15,553 bases of DNA from Halanaerobium sp046541575 (GCA_046541575.1 JBKHDA010000044.1:1-15553), one strand, 5' to 3'. Counted from the first letter of the stretch, positions 1 through 7,284 are shown. Notes: generated from the letters alone by a model not told the origin. Program-made: numbers and translations.

Positions 1-5
1 TTTTT

Positions 6-20
6 TATTCCTCCTCTTTT
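6..20 (-). promoter_or_regulatory. Ribosome binding site of the next gene beyond the left edge
   Basis: On the minus strand the sequence AGAGGAGGAATAAAAAA runs off the window. AGGAGG sits at 15 to 10, leaving nine bases, so a start codon is expected immediately outside. The gene follows pilC by less than 100 bases and is probably another pilus component such as a prepilin, but none of its coding sequence is visible. A second AGGAGGTGA at 78 to 70, just after the pilC stop, is followed only by very short frames. Confidence 0.55.
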
Positions 21-84
21 TGATTAAAAAATTAATAAATTTCTTCGACTACAAGTTTTAACTCTGCCTCACCTCCTTTGATTT

Positions 85-1332
85 TTAAAAACTGCTGTAA
101 ATACTGAAGAGTGGTAAGATAATTGAAGCTACAATACCACCAACTATTACAGCTAAGATAATTATCATCACCGGTTCGATTAACGAGATACTGCCTTCAA
201 TTGCATTTTCAACCTCCAGATCATAATAAGCGGAGATCTTATTTAACATATCCTCTATATTACCACTTTCTTCTCCAACTTTAAGCATCTGAACAACCAT
301 TGGTGGAAATTCTCCACTCTGTTTGATTGGTTCTGAAAGTGTTGAACCCTCTCTAACTCTGAGTCTTGTTTCCAATAAAACATCGGCAAAAACTTCGTTA
401 TCCACTACTTCTTCAATTACAGGCAGAGCATTGATAATATTAACCCCACTTTTAAGTAAAAGCTCTAAAGTGCTTGCAAATCTGGCAATCACAACTTTTC
501 TGATTAAATCTCCAATAACAGGTATCTTTAATAACAGTTTATCTTTTTTCAATTTTCCTTTTGGAGTTTTAACATAATTACTGATTAAAAGTGAAGCAAT
601 TAATACAGCAATTAAAATTGCCCACCAGTAGCCTGCAATAAAGTTACTGACAAAAATTAAAACCTGAGTTGGTAAAGGAATTTCTCCCCCAAAACCGGTC
701 AGCATATTTAAAATATTAGGAAGCACAAAACCCATTAAGATAAAGACAGCCACAATAGCTACAATAACTATAGTAATCGGATAATAAAGGGCTGATTTAA
801 CTTCTTTATTAATTTTATCCCGCTTGCGGTAATATTCAACCAGTTCAGCCAGCACTTCATCCAACACACCACCGGTTTCTCCCGCTTTAATTAAATGAAT
901 AAAAAGTTTAGGGAAATATTTAGGATAATCCTGGAGAGCAGTTGATAATCTTTCTCCTGCTTCTATCTTTGATAAAAGTCCTTCCAGCATTTCCTTTTCG
1001 TGTTTGAGATTAGACTGTTTTTTTATAATAGTAATGGACCGAACTAGAGGGATTCCAGCTCCAATTAAAACTGAGAGCCTCTGAGCAAAGTTTGCCAGCT
1101 CCGATATTTTGTAGCCGCTGCCAAACAAACTTATTTCTGAAATATCCATATTCAAGGAAAAATTAGATTCCTTTTTCGGGTTTTCTTTTGTTGTAATTTT
1201 ATTAATTGAAACTGCATGTAATTTTTTTTCTCGCAGCTGTTTTGCAACCTCTTTTCTGCTTTCTGCCTCTATGCTGCCATTTAAAATCTGCCCTGACTGA
1301 CCGCGAGCTTTATAACTAAAGATTTGAGCCAT
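85..1332 (-). CDS. pilC: Type IV pilus inner-membrane platform protein PilC (GspF family)
   Basis: Polytopic membrane platform that couples the PilB and PilT ATPases to pilus assembly and disassembly. From the chosen start the protein has 415 residues, normal for PilC. Two T2SSF repeats are visible (about residues 78-200 and 282-403), each with the family signature: LIKAGETGG at 147-155 and LKVGEESGN at 350-358. Hydrophobic segments lie near 185-208, 231-252 and 385-410. The frame is open up to 1383, but that would overlap the end of pilT and has no ribosome site. The ATG at 1332 has GAGGAGGTG six to seven bases upstream and gives the typical N-terminus MAQIFSYKARG. It follows pilT by 28 bases, so the two are probably co-transcribed. 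The GspF name of type II secretion would also fit by sequence; the neighbouring pilT decides for pili. Confidence 0.93.
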   Translation of the reverse strand: MAQIFSYKARGQSGQILNGSIEAESRKEVAKQLREKKLHAVSINKITTKENPKKESNFSLNMDISEISLFGSGYKISELANFAQRLSVLIGAGIPLVRSITIIKKQSNLKHEKEMLEGLLSKIEAGERLSTALQDYPKYFPKLFIHLIKAGETGGVLDEVLAELVEYYRKRDKINKEVKSALYYPITIVIVAIVAVFILMGFVLPNILNMLTGFGGEIPLPTQVLIFVSNFIAGYWWAILIAVLIASLLISNYVKTPKGKLKKDKLLLKIPVIGDLIRKVVIARFASTLELLLKSGVNIINALPVIEEVVDNEVFADVLLETRLRVREGSTLSEPIKQSGEFPPMVVQMLKVGEESGNIEDMLNKISAYYDLEVENAIEGSISLIEPVMIIILAVIVGGIVASIILPLFSIYSSF

Positions 1333-1360
1333 TCTGCACCTCCTCAGCTTAGAAATAACT

Positions 1361-2422
1361 TTAATGTAATTTTTCATTGACATATTTTATATCATTACAG
1401 TGATGTAAAACTGATTCTTTAGAGATTTTACCCTGTCTATATAATTTTAAAAGTGAACTGTCCATTGTAATCATATTGTAGCGGCCTCCGGTTTGAATTG
1501 CCGAATAAATTTGATTTGTTTTACCTTCCCGGATAATATTTCTGATAGCCGAGGTTGCCATCATGATCTCAAAAGCAGCCACTCTGCCGCTCTGGTCCTT
1601 TGTTGGTATCAGCTGCTGGGCAATAACTGCACTGATCACTGAAGCCAGCTGAATCTTTATCTGATCCTGCTGTGCTGCTGGAAAAACATCAATTATCCGA
1701 TCAATTGTTGCCGGAGCACTATTGGTATGCAGGGTAGCCAGAACTAAATGACCGGTCTCTGCTGCCTCCAGAGCAATCTGGATAGTTTCTAAATCACGCA
1801 TCTCTCCAACCAAAATTACATCCGGATCCTGTCTTAAACAGGCTCTTAAGCCTCTTTTAAAATTATCTGTATCACTGCCCACTTCCCGCTGGTGAACCAG
1901 ACTCTGGTTGTGTTTATGTAGATATTCAATCGGATCTTCCAGGGTCATAATATGCTGATTGCGGTTCTGATTGATTTCATTAATAATTGCTGCCTGTGTT
2001 GTTGATTTACCGCTTCCGGTGGGACCTGTACTTAAAATTAGTCCCATCCGCTGATAGGCCAGTTTTTTGAAAACTTCCGGCAGCTTCATCTGCTCAATTG
2101 TTGGCACCTGATTGGGAATAATCCTTAGGGCAATCCCAACACTTCCCCGCTGATGATAGGCATTAACTCTAAATCTTGAAGTTCCAGGCATTCTATAGGA
2201 AAAATCAAGTTCTCCCCTGTCTATAAATTCCTGATACTGTTTATCGTCCATCATCTCTCTGGCAATTTTTTCAGTATCCTCAACTGTTAATTCCTTATTA
2301 TATTTATCATAAGGCTGTAATTTGCCATTTTTTCGAATATAAGGAGGAGAAAAAACTGTTAAATGCAGATCAGAAATCTGATCTTCCTCAGAAACTCTTT
2401 TTAATAATTCTTTAAATTCCAA
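1361..2422 (-). CDS. pilT: Type IV pilus retraction ATPase PilT
   Basis: Hexameric cytoplasmic ATPase that depolymerises the pilus and drives retraction (twitching). Counting from the longest frame (356 aa, GTG at 2431), it shows Walker A GPTGSGKST at 136-144, an Asp box (LEDPIEY), Walker B with DVILVGEMRD at 204-213, a His box (TGHLVLATLHTN), and the PilT-specific AIRNLIRE-type motif as AIRNIIRE at 295-302. This last motif separates PilT from PilB. The GTG at 2431 is part of the Shine-Dalgarno itself (GGGAGGTGATC). The TTG at 2422, eight bases after GGAGG, is the better start: it gives 353 residues beginning MEFKELLKRV, like other PilT proteins. The gene lies 88 bases after pilB with no terminator between them. 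Confidence 0.95.
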   Translation of the reverse strand: MEFKELLKRVSEEDQISDLHLTVFSPPYIRKNGKLQPYDKYNKELTVEDTEKIAREMMDDKQYQEFIDRGELDFSYRMPGTSRFRVNAYHQRGSVGIALRIIPNQVPTIEQMKLPEVFKKLAYQRMGLILSTGPTGSGKSTTQAAIINEINQNRNQHIMTLEDPIEYLHKHNQSLVHQREVGSDTDNFKRGLRACLRQDPDVILVGEMRDLETIQIALEAAETGHLVLATLHTNSAPATIDRIIDVFPAAQQDQIKIQLASVISAVIAQQLIPTKDQSGRVAAFEIMMATSAIRNIIREGKTNQIYSAIQTGGRYNMITMDSSLLKLYRQGKISKESVLHHCNDIKYVNEKLH

Positions 2423-2510
2423 TAAGATCACCTCCCTTTATTGCATTATCAGACTGATCTTCAATTAATACTTAGAATATTTGTTATCATAATTAATTTT
2501 CAATAAATTT

Positions 2511-4208
2511 TTAATAAATGATTCTTTCAAGCTCTGCCACATCTGTTTCTCCAGCTTTAATTTTAGTGATTCCATCCTGCTTTAAAGTAATCATTCCGTT
2601 TTCTTTTGCATATTCACTTATTACTTCCTTTGATTGATGATTACTGATCATTTCTTTAAGCTGATTATCAATTTCAAAAATCTCCTGGATTGCCAGCCGG
2701 CCGTAATAACCACTATCATTACATTTTACACAGCCAACTGCATAGTAGGCTTCCTCAAGCTCTGGATCCCCCAGAAATTTTTTATCTGTAGTTCCAAGTT
2801 TTCTTTTTTCTTTACAGTGTGGACATAATTTTCGAACCAGGCGCTGAGCTACAACTCCATTTAAAGAAGCTGCAACCAGATAAGGTGCTAAACCCATATC
2901 AATTAAACGAATTATGGAACTAACTGCATCATTGGTGTGCAGGGTACTAAACACAAGGTGGCCGGTTAAAGCCGAGCGAACAGCAATTTCTGCAGTTTCT
3001 TCATCCCGCATCTCTCCAATCATAATTACATCCGGATCCTGACGCAGAATAGAGCGTAATGTTTTAGCAAAAGTTAAACCAGCTTTTGGTTTGGCCTGAA
3101 CCTGATTAATACCCGGAACCTGATATTCAACTGGATCCTCAATAGTAACCATATTAATTTCAGTTCGGTTAATTTTATTTAAAGCTGCAAAAAGAGTAGT
3201 AGATTTACCACTCCCTGTAGGTCCAGTTAATAATAAAATTCCATTTGGTTTTTTTATTAGTTCACCAAATTTCTTCCGGTTATAATCTGAAAGACCAAGA
3301 TTATCTAAGTTTAATAAATTAGTATTTTGAGCTAAAAGTCTGATAACTACCTTTTCCCCTCTAATTGTTGGCAGAGTGGAAACCCGCATGTCAAGTTTTT
3401 CACCCTTAAAAATCATTTTAATTCTGCCGTCCTGAGGTACCCGATGTTCTGTAATATCTAAATTGGCAATTATTTTAATACGAGAGACTAAAGCTCTATG
3501 AGATGATTTAGGAGCTGTCATTTCCTTTTCTAATACTCCATCTATTCTAAAACGAATCTTTATTGTATTTTCCTCCGGCTCAATATGAATATCACTTGCC
3601 CCTTTTTGATAGGCTTTACTGATAATATAGTTTGCCAGCTTTATAATTGGAGCTTCATCTACCATTTCTCGAAGCTCATCTTCTTCGTAAATTTCTTCAT
3701 TCTGGTCTTCTGAAACATCTTCTACGTCTTCTAGATTAAAGTCCTCAAAGATATTTGAAATATCAGTTTCATCACTACCATATAATCTATCAATTGCTGA
3801 TCTAATCTGGTTTGGAGCCCCATAAAGAGGTTCAACACTCATATTGCTTAACATTTCAAGATCATCGATGGCAACTAAATCAGTGGGATCAGCCATTACA
3901 ACCTTTAGTTTTCCATTATTATTTTCAATTGGTACAGCCAGATGACGTCTGGCAATATTTTCGGGAAAATGTTCAGCTAAAGAAGGATCAAAAAAGTATT
4001 TATCTAAATCAGCGTGAGGAATACCCCGCTGAAATTCTAAAACTTCGATTAAATCTTCTTCGGAAACATAATTTAATTCAACTAAAATCTCACCAATTTT
4101 TTCACCATTATTCCTGCTTTTAGACAGAGCCTCTTCTAACTGCTCCCGAGTAATATATTCATGTTCTATTAATAGGTCGCCTAATTTTCTTCTTTTTTGA
4201 GCAGACAA
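2511..4208 (-). CDS. pilB: Type IV pilus extension ATPase PilB (GspE family)
   Basis: Cytoplasmic ATPase that powers pilus polymerisation. Numbered from the chosen start (565 aa): an N-terminal MshEN/GspE_N domain at about 5-145, an acidic linker at about 147-182, then the ATPase domain with Walker A GPTGSGKST at 329-337, Walker B in DPDVIMIGEMRDEET at 391-405, and a His box TGHLVFSTLHTND at 415-427. A zinc-binding four-cysteine element (CPHC at 462-465, CVKC at 493-496) is typical of PilB/GspE and absent from PilT. The open frame reaches 4286, but its first 26 codons contain GGGGGTGAT, a near-perfect Shine-Dalgarno. The TTG at 4208, seven bases after it, gives MSAQKRRKLGDLL, the usual PilB start. 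MshEN domains of some PilB/MshE proteins bind c-di-GMP; whether this one does is unknown, but a c-di-GMP riboswitch lies upstream. Confidence 0.94.
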   Translation of the reverse strand: MSAQKRRKLGDLLIEHEYITREQLEEALSKSRNNGEKIGEILVELNYVSEEDLIEVLEFQRGIPHADLDKYFFDPSLAEHFPENIARRHLAVPIENNNGKLKVVMADPTDLVAIDDLEMLSNMSVEPLYGAPNQIRSAIDRLYGSDETDISNIFEDFNLEDVEDVSEDQNEEIYEEDELREMVDEAPIIKLANYIISKAYQKGASDIHIEPEENTIKIRFRIDGVLEKEMTAPKSSHRALVSRIKIIANLDITEHRVPQDGRIKMIFKGEKLDMRVSTLPTIRGEKVVIRLLAQNTNLLNLDNLGLSDYNRKKFGELIKKPNGILLLTGPTGSGKSTTLFAALNKINRTEINMVTIEDPVEYQVPGINQVQAKPKAGLTFAKTLRSILRQDPDVIMIGEMRDEETAEIAVRSALTGHLVFSTLHTNDAVSSIIRLIDMGLAPYLVAASLNGVVAQRLVRKLCPHCKEKRKLGTTDKKFLGDPELEEAYYAVGCVKCNDSGYYGRLAIQEIFEIDNQLKEMISNHQSKEVISEYAKENGMITLKQDGITKIKAGETDVAELERIIY

Positions 4209-4349
4209 ATAATCACCCCCGCCAGTTTTTGTTAGATTTTGTAGTAATTTGTCCTTTTTGATGGTTATTATTAATTTCACTATCAACAGTTAATATCCTG
4301 CCTGTTTCTAATCAAATTTTTAATTTACTGCCAATTTTATTTTTAAAGC

Positions 4350-4386
4350 AAAAAATTGCCAGCTAAAAGTTTCCTGTGGCAATTTT
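4350..4386 (-). terminator. Intrinsic terminator between the c-di-GMP aptamer and pilB
   Basis: On the minus strand AAAATTGCCA (4386-4377) pairs perfectly over ten bases with TGGCAATTTT (4361-4352), closing a 15-base loop and running into TTTTTT (4355-4350). It lies just downstream of the riboswitch aptamer and about 140 bases before pilB, where an attenuator would be expected. A small hairpin TTCACC-TCA-GGTGAA (4399-4385) overlaps both the last aptamer strand and the first terminator strand by two bases each. Confidence 0.8.
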
Positions 4387-4395
4387 CACCTGAGG

Positions 4396-4480
4396 TGAAC
4401 ATAACAATCATAGGACTGCTCCCTTAGACTTATGTCTTTGCGTCACAGCCTTTAGACCGCTTTGCTTTTCTATGTTATTT
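4396..4480 (-). ncRNA. c-di-GMP-I (GEMM-I) riboswitch controlling pilB
   Basis: The 334-base gap between aroE and pilB carries the conserved features of the c-di-GMP-I aptamer, read on the minus strand. P1 closes the domain: AACATAG (4476-4470) pairs with TTATGTT (4404-4398). Then come AGCAAA (4466-4461); a hairpin CGGTC-TAAA-GGCTG (4459-4446); the near-invariant GACGCAAAG (4444-4436); GTCTAAGG (4429-4422); and a short hairpin leading into ATGATTG on the 3' side. In this family a G before CAAA favours c-di-GMP, whereas A is found in the cGAMP-sensing variants; here it is G. A terminator follows directly, so control is probably by transcription attenuation. The direction (on or off) cannot be read with certainty. 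Riboswitches of this class before type IV pilus genes are known in Clostridia. Confidence 0.85.
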
Positions 4481-4502
4481 AATTTATTGCTTCTCTAATT
4501 AC

Positions 4503-4508
4503 ATTATA
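4503..4508 (-). promoter_or_regulatory. Likely -10 element of the riboswitch-pilB transcript
   Basis: A perfect TATAAT on the minus strand lies about 25 bases before the aptamer starts, in the short gap after the aroE stop. No good -35 hexamer is seen at 16-18 bases spacing, so an activator or another sigma factor may be involved. Confidence 0.5.
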
Positions 4509-4542
4509 ACTCAATTTTTGAACAAAAGATATAAAATAGGAA

Positions 4543-5454
4543 CTAATCGTTAGAATTATTGGAATTTTCATCTTCAGCCTCTATTTTTGCTACCGCTTTT
4601 TCTGCTATCTGATACCATTTTTTCTTTGGCGGCATCTCCTGAGTCCAGAGTTTAAAGGAAGCCTCTGCTTGATAAATTAAGGTCGGCAGGCCATTTCCTA
4701 TCTGAGCTCCTCTTTTTTCAGCTTCTTTTAAAATTTGAGTTTTTAAAGGATTGTAAACTAAATCAATTACCAGCTGATCCTCATGTAGATATTCAGGATT
4801 AATTACTACATTTTTAATATTATTACTGTACATCCCAACCGGAGTTGTATCAACTACCAGATCGGCCGCTTTCAGCACTTCCGCATATTCCTGCTCTTCC
4901 AGACTGCAGAAATCAAAGTTTTGCTCAGCATTTTCCTCTCTAAAAAGTTTTGCCAGCTCTTCCGCATTTTCTACAGTGCGGTTAATTATAGTAATATCTG
5001 CCAGATCAAGCTGAATCATGGCTGCAATAACAGCTCTGGCCGCCCCTCCAGCTCCGATAACAACTGCTCTTTTGTTCTTAACCTTAACACCGGCTTCTTC
5101 AATCTGGCGCTGAAAACCAATTACATCAGTATTATAACCGGTCAGCCTGCCCTTTCTATTTAAAACAGTATTTACAGCTCCTGCAGCTCTGGCCAGAGAG
5201 GAAAAGCCATTTAAATAAGGAATAATACTTTCCTTATAGGGTATAGTTACATTCCAACCGGCAAAACCTAAGGTTTTTAAAGAATTAATATATTCCTTTA
5301 AGTCCTTTTCCTTAGTCTCCAGCATCAAATAAACTGCATTGATCCCTAAATCTCTAAATCCGTTATTATGCAGTGATGGAGAAATAGAATGGCTTAAAGT
5401 TTTGCCGAGCAGGCCGTATAATTTTGTTTCACTATCAGGTATAAATATACTCAT
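4543..5454 (-). CDS. aroE: Shikimate dehydrogenase (NADP+)
   Basis: Reduces 3-dehydroshikimate to shikimate with NADPH in the chorismate/aromatic amino acid pathway; cytosolic. In the 303-residue product, SHSISPSLHN (21-30) is the shikimate-binding SxS segment; NVTIPYKE holds the catalytic Lys74; AGAVNT and GYNTD supply substrate contacts with the catalytic Asp110; GAGGAAR (134-140) is the dinucleotide-binding loop; and NRT (158-160) is the NADP-specific motif. Late conserved residues include DLVYNPLKT and Gln262 in LIYQAEASF. A short hydrophilic Asn/Asp/Glu-rich tail follows the enzyme domain. The ATG at 5454 has AGGAGG seven bases upstream. It stands alone between the crp-family terminator and the pilB riboswitch; no other aromatic pathway gene is in the window. 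Confidence 0.97.
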   Translation of the reverse strand: MSIFIPDSETKLYGLLGKTLSHSISPSLHNNGFRDLGINAVYLMLETKEKDLKEYINSLKTLGFAGWNVTIPYKESIIPYLNGFSSLARAAGAVNTVLNRKGRLTGYNTDVIGFQRQIEEAGVKVKNKRAVVIGAGGAARAVIAAMIQLDLADITIINRTVENAEELAKLFREENAEQNFDFCSLEEQEYAEVLKAADLVVDTTPVGMYSNNIKNVVINPEYLHEDQLVIDLVYNPLKTQILKEAEKRGAQIGNGLPTLIYQAEASFKLWTQEMPPKKKWYQIAEKAVAKIEAEDENSNNSND

Positions 5455-5499
5455 CTTCTGCCTCCTAAATCCTATATTTAAAAAGTTAGATATTTTGCT

Positions 5500-5540
5500 T
5501 CCAAAATTTAAAACACGCCGGAGTTGGTCTGCCAGCGTGT
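5500..5540 (-). terminator. Intrinsic terminator after the Crp/Fnr gene
   Basis: On the minus strand ACACGCTGG (5540-5532) pairs with CCGGCGTGT (5521-5513) over nine bases with one wobble and a ten-base loop. It is followed by TTTAAATTTT. It lies about 50 bases after the Crp-family stop and separates that gene from aroE. Confidence 0.7.
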
Positions 5541-5587
5541 CTGCTATGTATTATTTCAAACCACTGGACTTCAAACTACAGTTGAAT

Positions 5588-6280
5588 TTAAAATATTGTC
5601 TGCAGTCTTTCTCCCAGTGATTCAAAATCTTTAATAATAATTTTTCTCTTTTTGATTGTTAGTAGACCATCATCGATAAAGCGGTTAATCAGTTTGGTAA
5701 CTGTAACTCTGGAGGAACCAATTAAATTGGCAATCTCCTGGTGAGTTAAAACTAAATCGATAACAGTTCCCTCTTCAATTTCACGCCCAAAATCTTCTGC
5801 CAGACGTGAAAGCAGGCTGGCCAGTCTACCGGCTGCATCCTGAAAAACCAATTCTCTGACCTGACTGGTTAAAAGTCTGGTCTTTTTAGAAAGTGCTTCA
5901 ATAATTTTAATTGCCAGTGAAGGTCGATTCTGAATCATCTTTTCCATTTCATTCCAGGGAATAATCAATAGACGGGCATCATCCACAACTTCCGCTGTTA
6001 AAGGGTGTGGGTCCTCATCAAATAGAGAAAGTTCCCCAAAAATATCGCCCTCCTGCAGAATAGTCAGCACTTTTTCCTTGCCTTCTGCAGAAAGCATAGA
6101 AAGTTTAACTTTACCATTTACTAACAAATATAATTTTTTTACACTGTCATTTTCAAAAAAGATGACCTCACCTTTTTCGTAAAATTTAGCATAAGAGTTC
6201 TCACATAATAATTCCAATTCTTCCGGGTCCAAATTTTGAAAAACAATTAAATCTTTTAAACATTTTTTTGTCTCTTCCAT
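5588..6280 (-). CDS. Crp/Fnr-family transcriptional regulator
   Basis: A 230-residue regulator with a cyclic-nucleotide-binding-like beta-barrel (about 10-120, including GDIFGELSLFDED), a long dimerisation helix, and a C-terminal winged helix with the recognition helix in HQEIANLIGSSRVTVTKLI. The Arg that binds cyclic nucleotide phosphate in true Crp (in PRxA) is not present: the stretch reads DPHPLTAEV, so cAMP binding is doubtful. There is no N-terminal cysteine cluster as in oxygen-sensing Fnr. The recognition helix has SRVTVTK instead of the Crp/Fnr RE-VxR pattern, so DNA specificity probably differs. The ATG at 6280 has a modest GAGAGGTAGG site. It lies 70 bases after fur, with no clear terminator between, so they may be co-transcribed. 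Ligand and targets are unknown. Confidence 0.9.
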   Translation of the reverse strand: MEETKKCLKDLIVFQNLDPEELELLCENSYAKFYEKGEVIFFENDSVKKLYLLVNGKVKLSMLSAEGKEKVLTILQEGDIFGELSLFDEDPHPLTAEVVDDARLLIIPWNEMEKMIQNRPSLAIKIIEALSKKTRLLTSQVRELVFQDAAGRLASLLSRLAEDFGREIEEGTVIDLVLTHQEIANLIGSSRVTVTKLINRFIDDGLLTIKKRKIIIKDFESLGERLQTIF

Positions 6281-6349
6281 ATCTCAACCTACCTCTCATT
6301 ATTGCTCTATATATAATATTCTCTATCAAACAAAAAATTCCTTTTTTTC

Positions 6350-6790
6350 TTAATTAATTTCTTTTTTACAATCACTGCAGTAACCGTAAAACCTTAGCTT
6401 GTGTTCTGTAATCTCAAAATCATATTTGTCTTCCAGTTCTGATTCAAAATAATCAATATCCTGATCACTAAACTCAACCAGCTTACCACAGCCCTTACAG
6501 ATTAAATGATGGTGGTGGGACTCTTCTAAATGCAGCTCATATTTGCGGGAATCATCATTAAAATCAAGCACATGCACGATATCTAAATTCTGCATTAGCT
6601 CCAGTGTTCTATAAATTGTGGCCATCCCTATATCCTTATCTTTTTTTCTGACTGCTGAAAAAAGATCTTCGGCGGTAAAATGCCAGTTATGTTTTTCCAA
6701 AATTGTTTCCAGTATTATTTCTCTCTGTTTGGTTAATTTATAATTATTTTCTGCTAATTTTCTTTTAAACTTTTCTTTTAATTTTTCCAT
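6350..6790 (-). CDS. Fur-family metal-dependent repressor
   Basis: A 146-residue winged-helix repressor of the Fur/PerR/Zur family. The DNA-binding domain covers about 1-85, with recognition helix sequence GMATIYRTLELM at 55-66. The regulatory and dimer domain follows: SHHHHLICKGC (91-101) and YGYCSDC (135-141). Cys98, Cys101, Cys138 and Cys141 form the structural zinc site. Where PerR has the oxidation-sensitive Asp in its RFD segment, this protein has Glu (KYE at 83-85), which points to Fur-like metal sensing rather than peroxide sensing; Zur cannot be excluded. The ATG at 6790 has AGAGGTG eight bases upstream. It is transcribed divergently from abrB across a 201-base gap and leads into the Crp/Fnr gene. 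Confidence 0.93.
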   Translation of the reverse strand: MEKLKEKFKRKLAENNYKLTKQREIILETILEKHNWHFTAEDLFSAVRKKDKDIGMATIYRTLELMQNLDIVHVLDFNDDSRKYELHLEESHHHHLICKGCGKLVEFSDQDIDYFESELEDKYDFEITEHKLRFYGYCSDCKKEIN

Positions 6791-6820
6791 TTACAACACC
6801 TCTTTTATATGACTAATCCT

Positions 6821-6849
6821 ATTTTATCATAAATTAGAGCAGATATTAA
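6821..6849 (-). promoter_or_regulatory. Predicted sigma-A promoter of fur
   Basis: On the minus strand TTAATA (6849-6844), a 17-base spacer, and TAAAAT (6826-6821) preceded by TGA, which is an extended -10. It lies about 30 bases before the fur start codon. No classical Fur box was seen over it. Confidence 0.55.
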
Positions 6850-6912
6850 TAAGTTTTTTGAATTTTTCCGCTTGAATATCCATTTTTTACTTGAAAAAAT
6901 AACATTTGGCTA

Positions 6913-6941
6913 TTGACTATCTGTTTAAATGATTATATAAT
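6913..6941 (+). promoter_or_regulatory. sigma-A promoter of abrB
   Basis: TTGACT (6913-6918), exactly 17 bases, then TATAAT (6936-6941): a near-consensus vegetative promoter. Transcription should start near 6948, giving a leader of about 44 bases. Confidence 0.88.
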
Positions 6942-6959
6942 GTAATAAACAAGAATAAT

Positions 6960-6967
6960 TTGTCGAA
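6960..6967 (+). promoter_or_regulatory. Spo0A box in the abrB leader
   Basis: TTGTCGAA is an exact match to the Spo0A-binding consensus. It lies about 12-20 bases downstream of the predicted abrB transcription start. In B. subtilis, phosphorylated Spo0A represses abrB from 0A boxes placed downstream of the promoter in the same way. A second degenerate site may follow (TTGTTAAG), but it is weak. Confidence 0.65.
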
Positions 6968-6991
6968 AATTGTTAAGAAAGGAGAATTAAC

Positions 6992-7246
6992 ATGAAATCT
7001 ACTGGTATCGTCCGTAAAATTGATGATTTGGGTAGAATGGTAATTCCAATTGAGCTCAGAAAAACTATGAATATCAATAAAAAAGACCCAATGGAAATCT
7101 TTGTAGACGAAGAAAAAATTATTTTAAAAAAATATGAGCCAGCCTGTATATTCTGCGGCAGTGCCGATGACACTATCGAGTATAAAGGTAGAACAATCTG
7201 TGGCGAATGTATGGATAATATGAAAGAATTGGAAGCACAAAAATAA
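6992..7246 (+). CDS. abrB: AbrB-family transition-state regulator with a C-terminal four-cysteine domain
   Basis: The 84-residue product begins MKSTGIVRKIDDLGRMVIP, nearly identical to the swapped-hairpin DNA-binding domain of B. subtilis AbrB (residues 1-50, ending EIFVDEEKIILKKY). In Bacillus this global regulator represses stationary-phase genes during growth. The C-terminal half differs from Bacillus AbrB: it carries CIFC (52-55) and CGEC (70-73), a CxxC-14-CxxC arrangement like a small zinc ribbon, as found in clostridial AbrB proteins. AAAGGAG lies eight to nine bases before the ATG. It is the only rightward gene in the window. It has its own strong promoter and terminator, and a Spo0A box in the leader. 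SpoVT is a less likely alternative because it is about twice as long. Confidence 0.93.
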   Translation: MKSTGIVRKIDDLGRMVIPIELRKTMNINKKDPMEIFVDEEKIILKKYEPACIFCGSADDTIEYKGRTICGECMDNMKELEAQK

Positions 7247-7284
7247 TATTTTACCCAAATAACAAAAATTGGATATTGATCTCT

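Noticed and set aside
2634..2828. 64-codon plus-strand frame inside pilB
   Set aside because: Antisense shadow of the PilB C-terminal domain without start signals.
4279..4298. Similarity between GGATATTAAC-flanked segments at 4279-4298 and 8264-8283
   Set aside because: Ten bases match directly and nine in inverted order, but they are AT-rich and short, and no common function at the two places is apparent; treated as chance.
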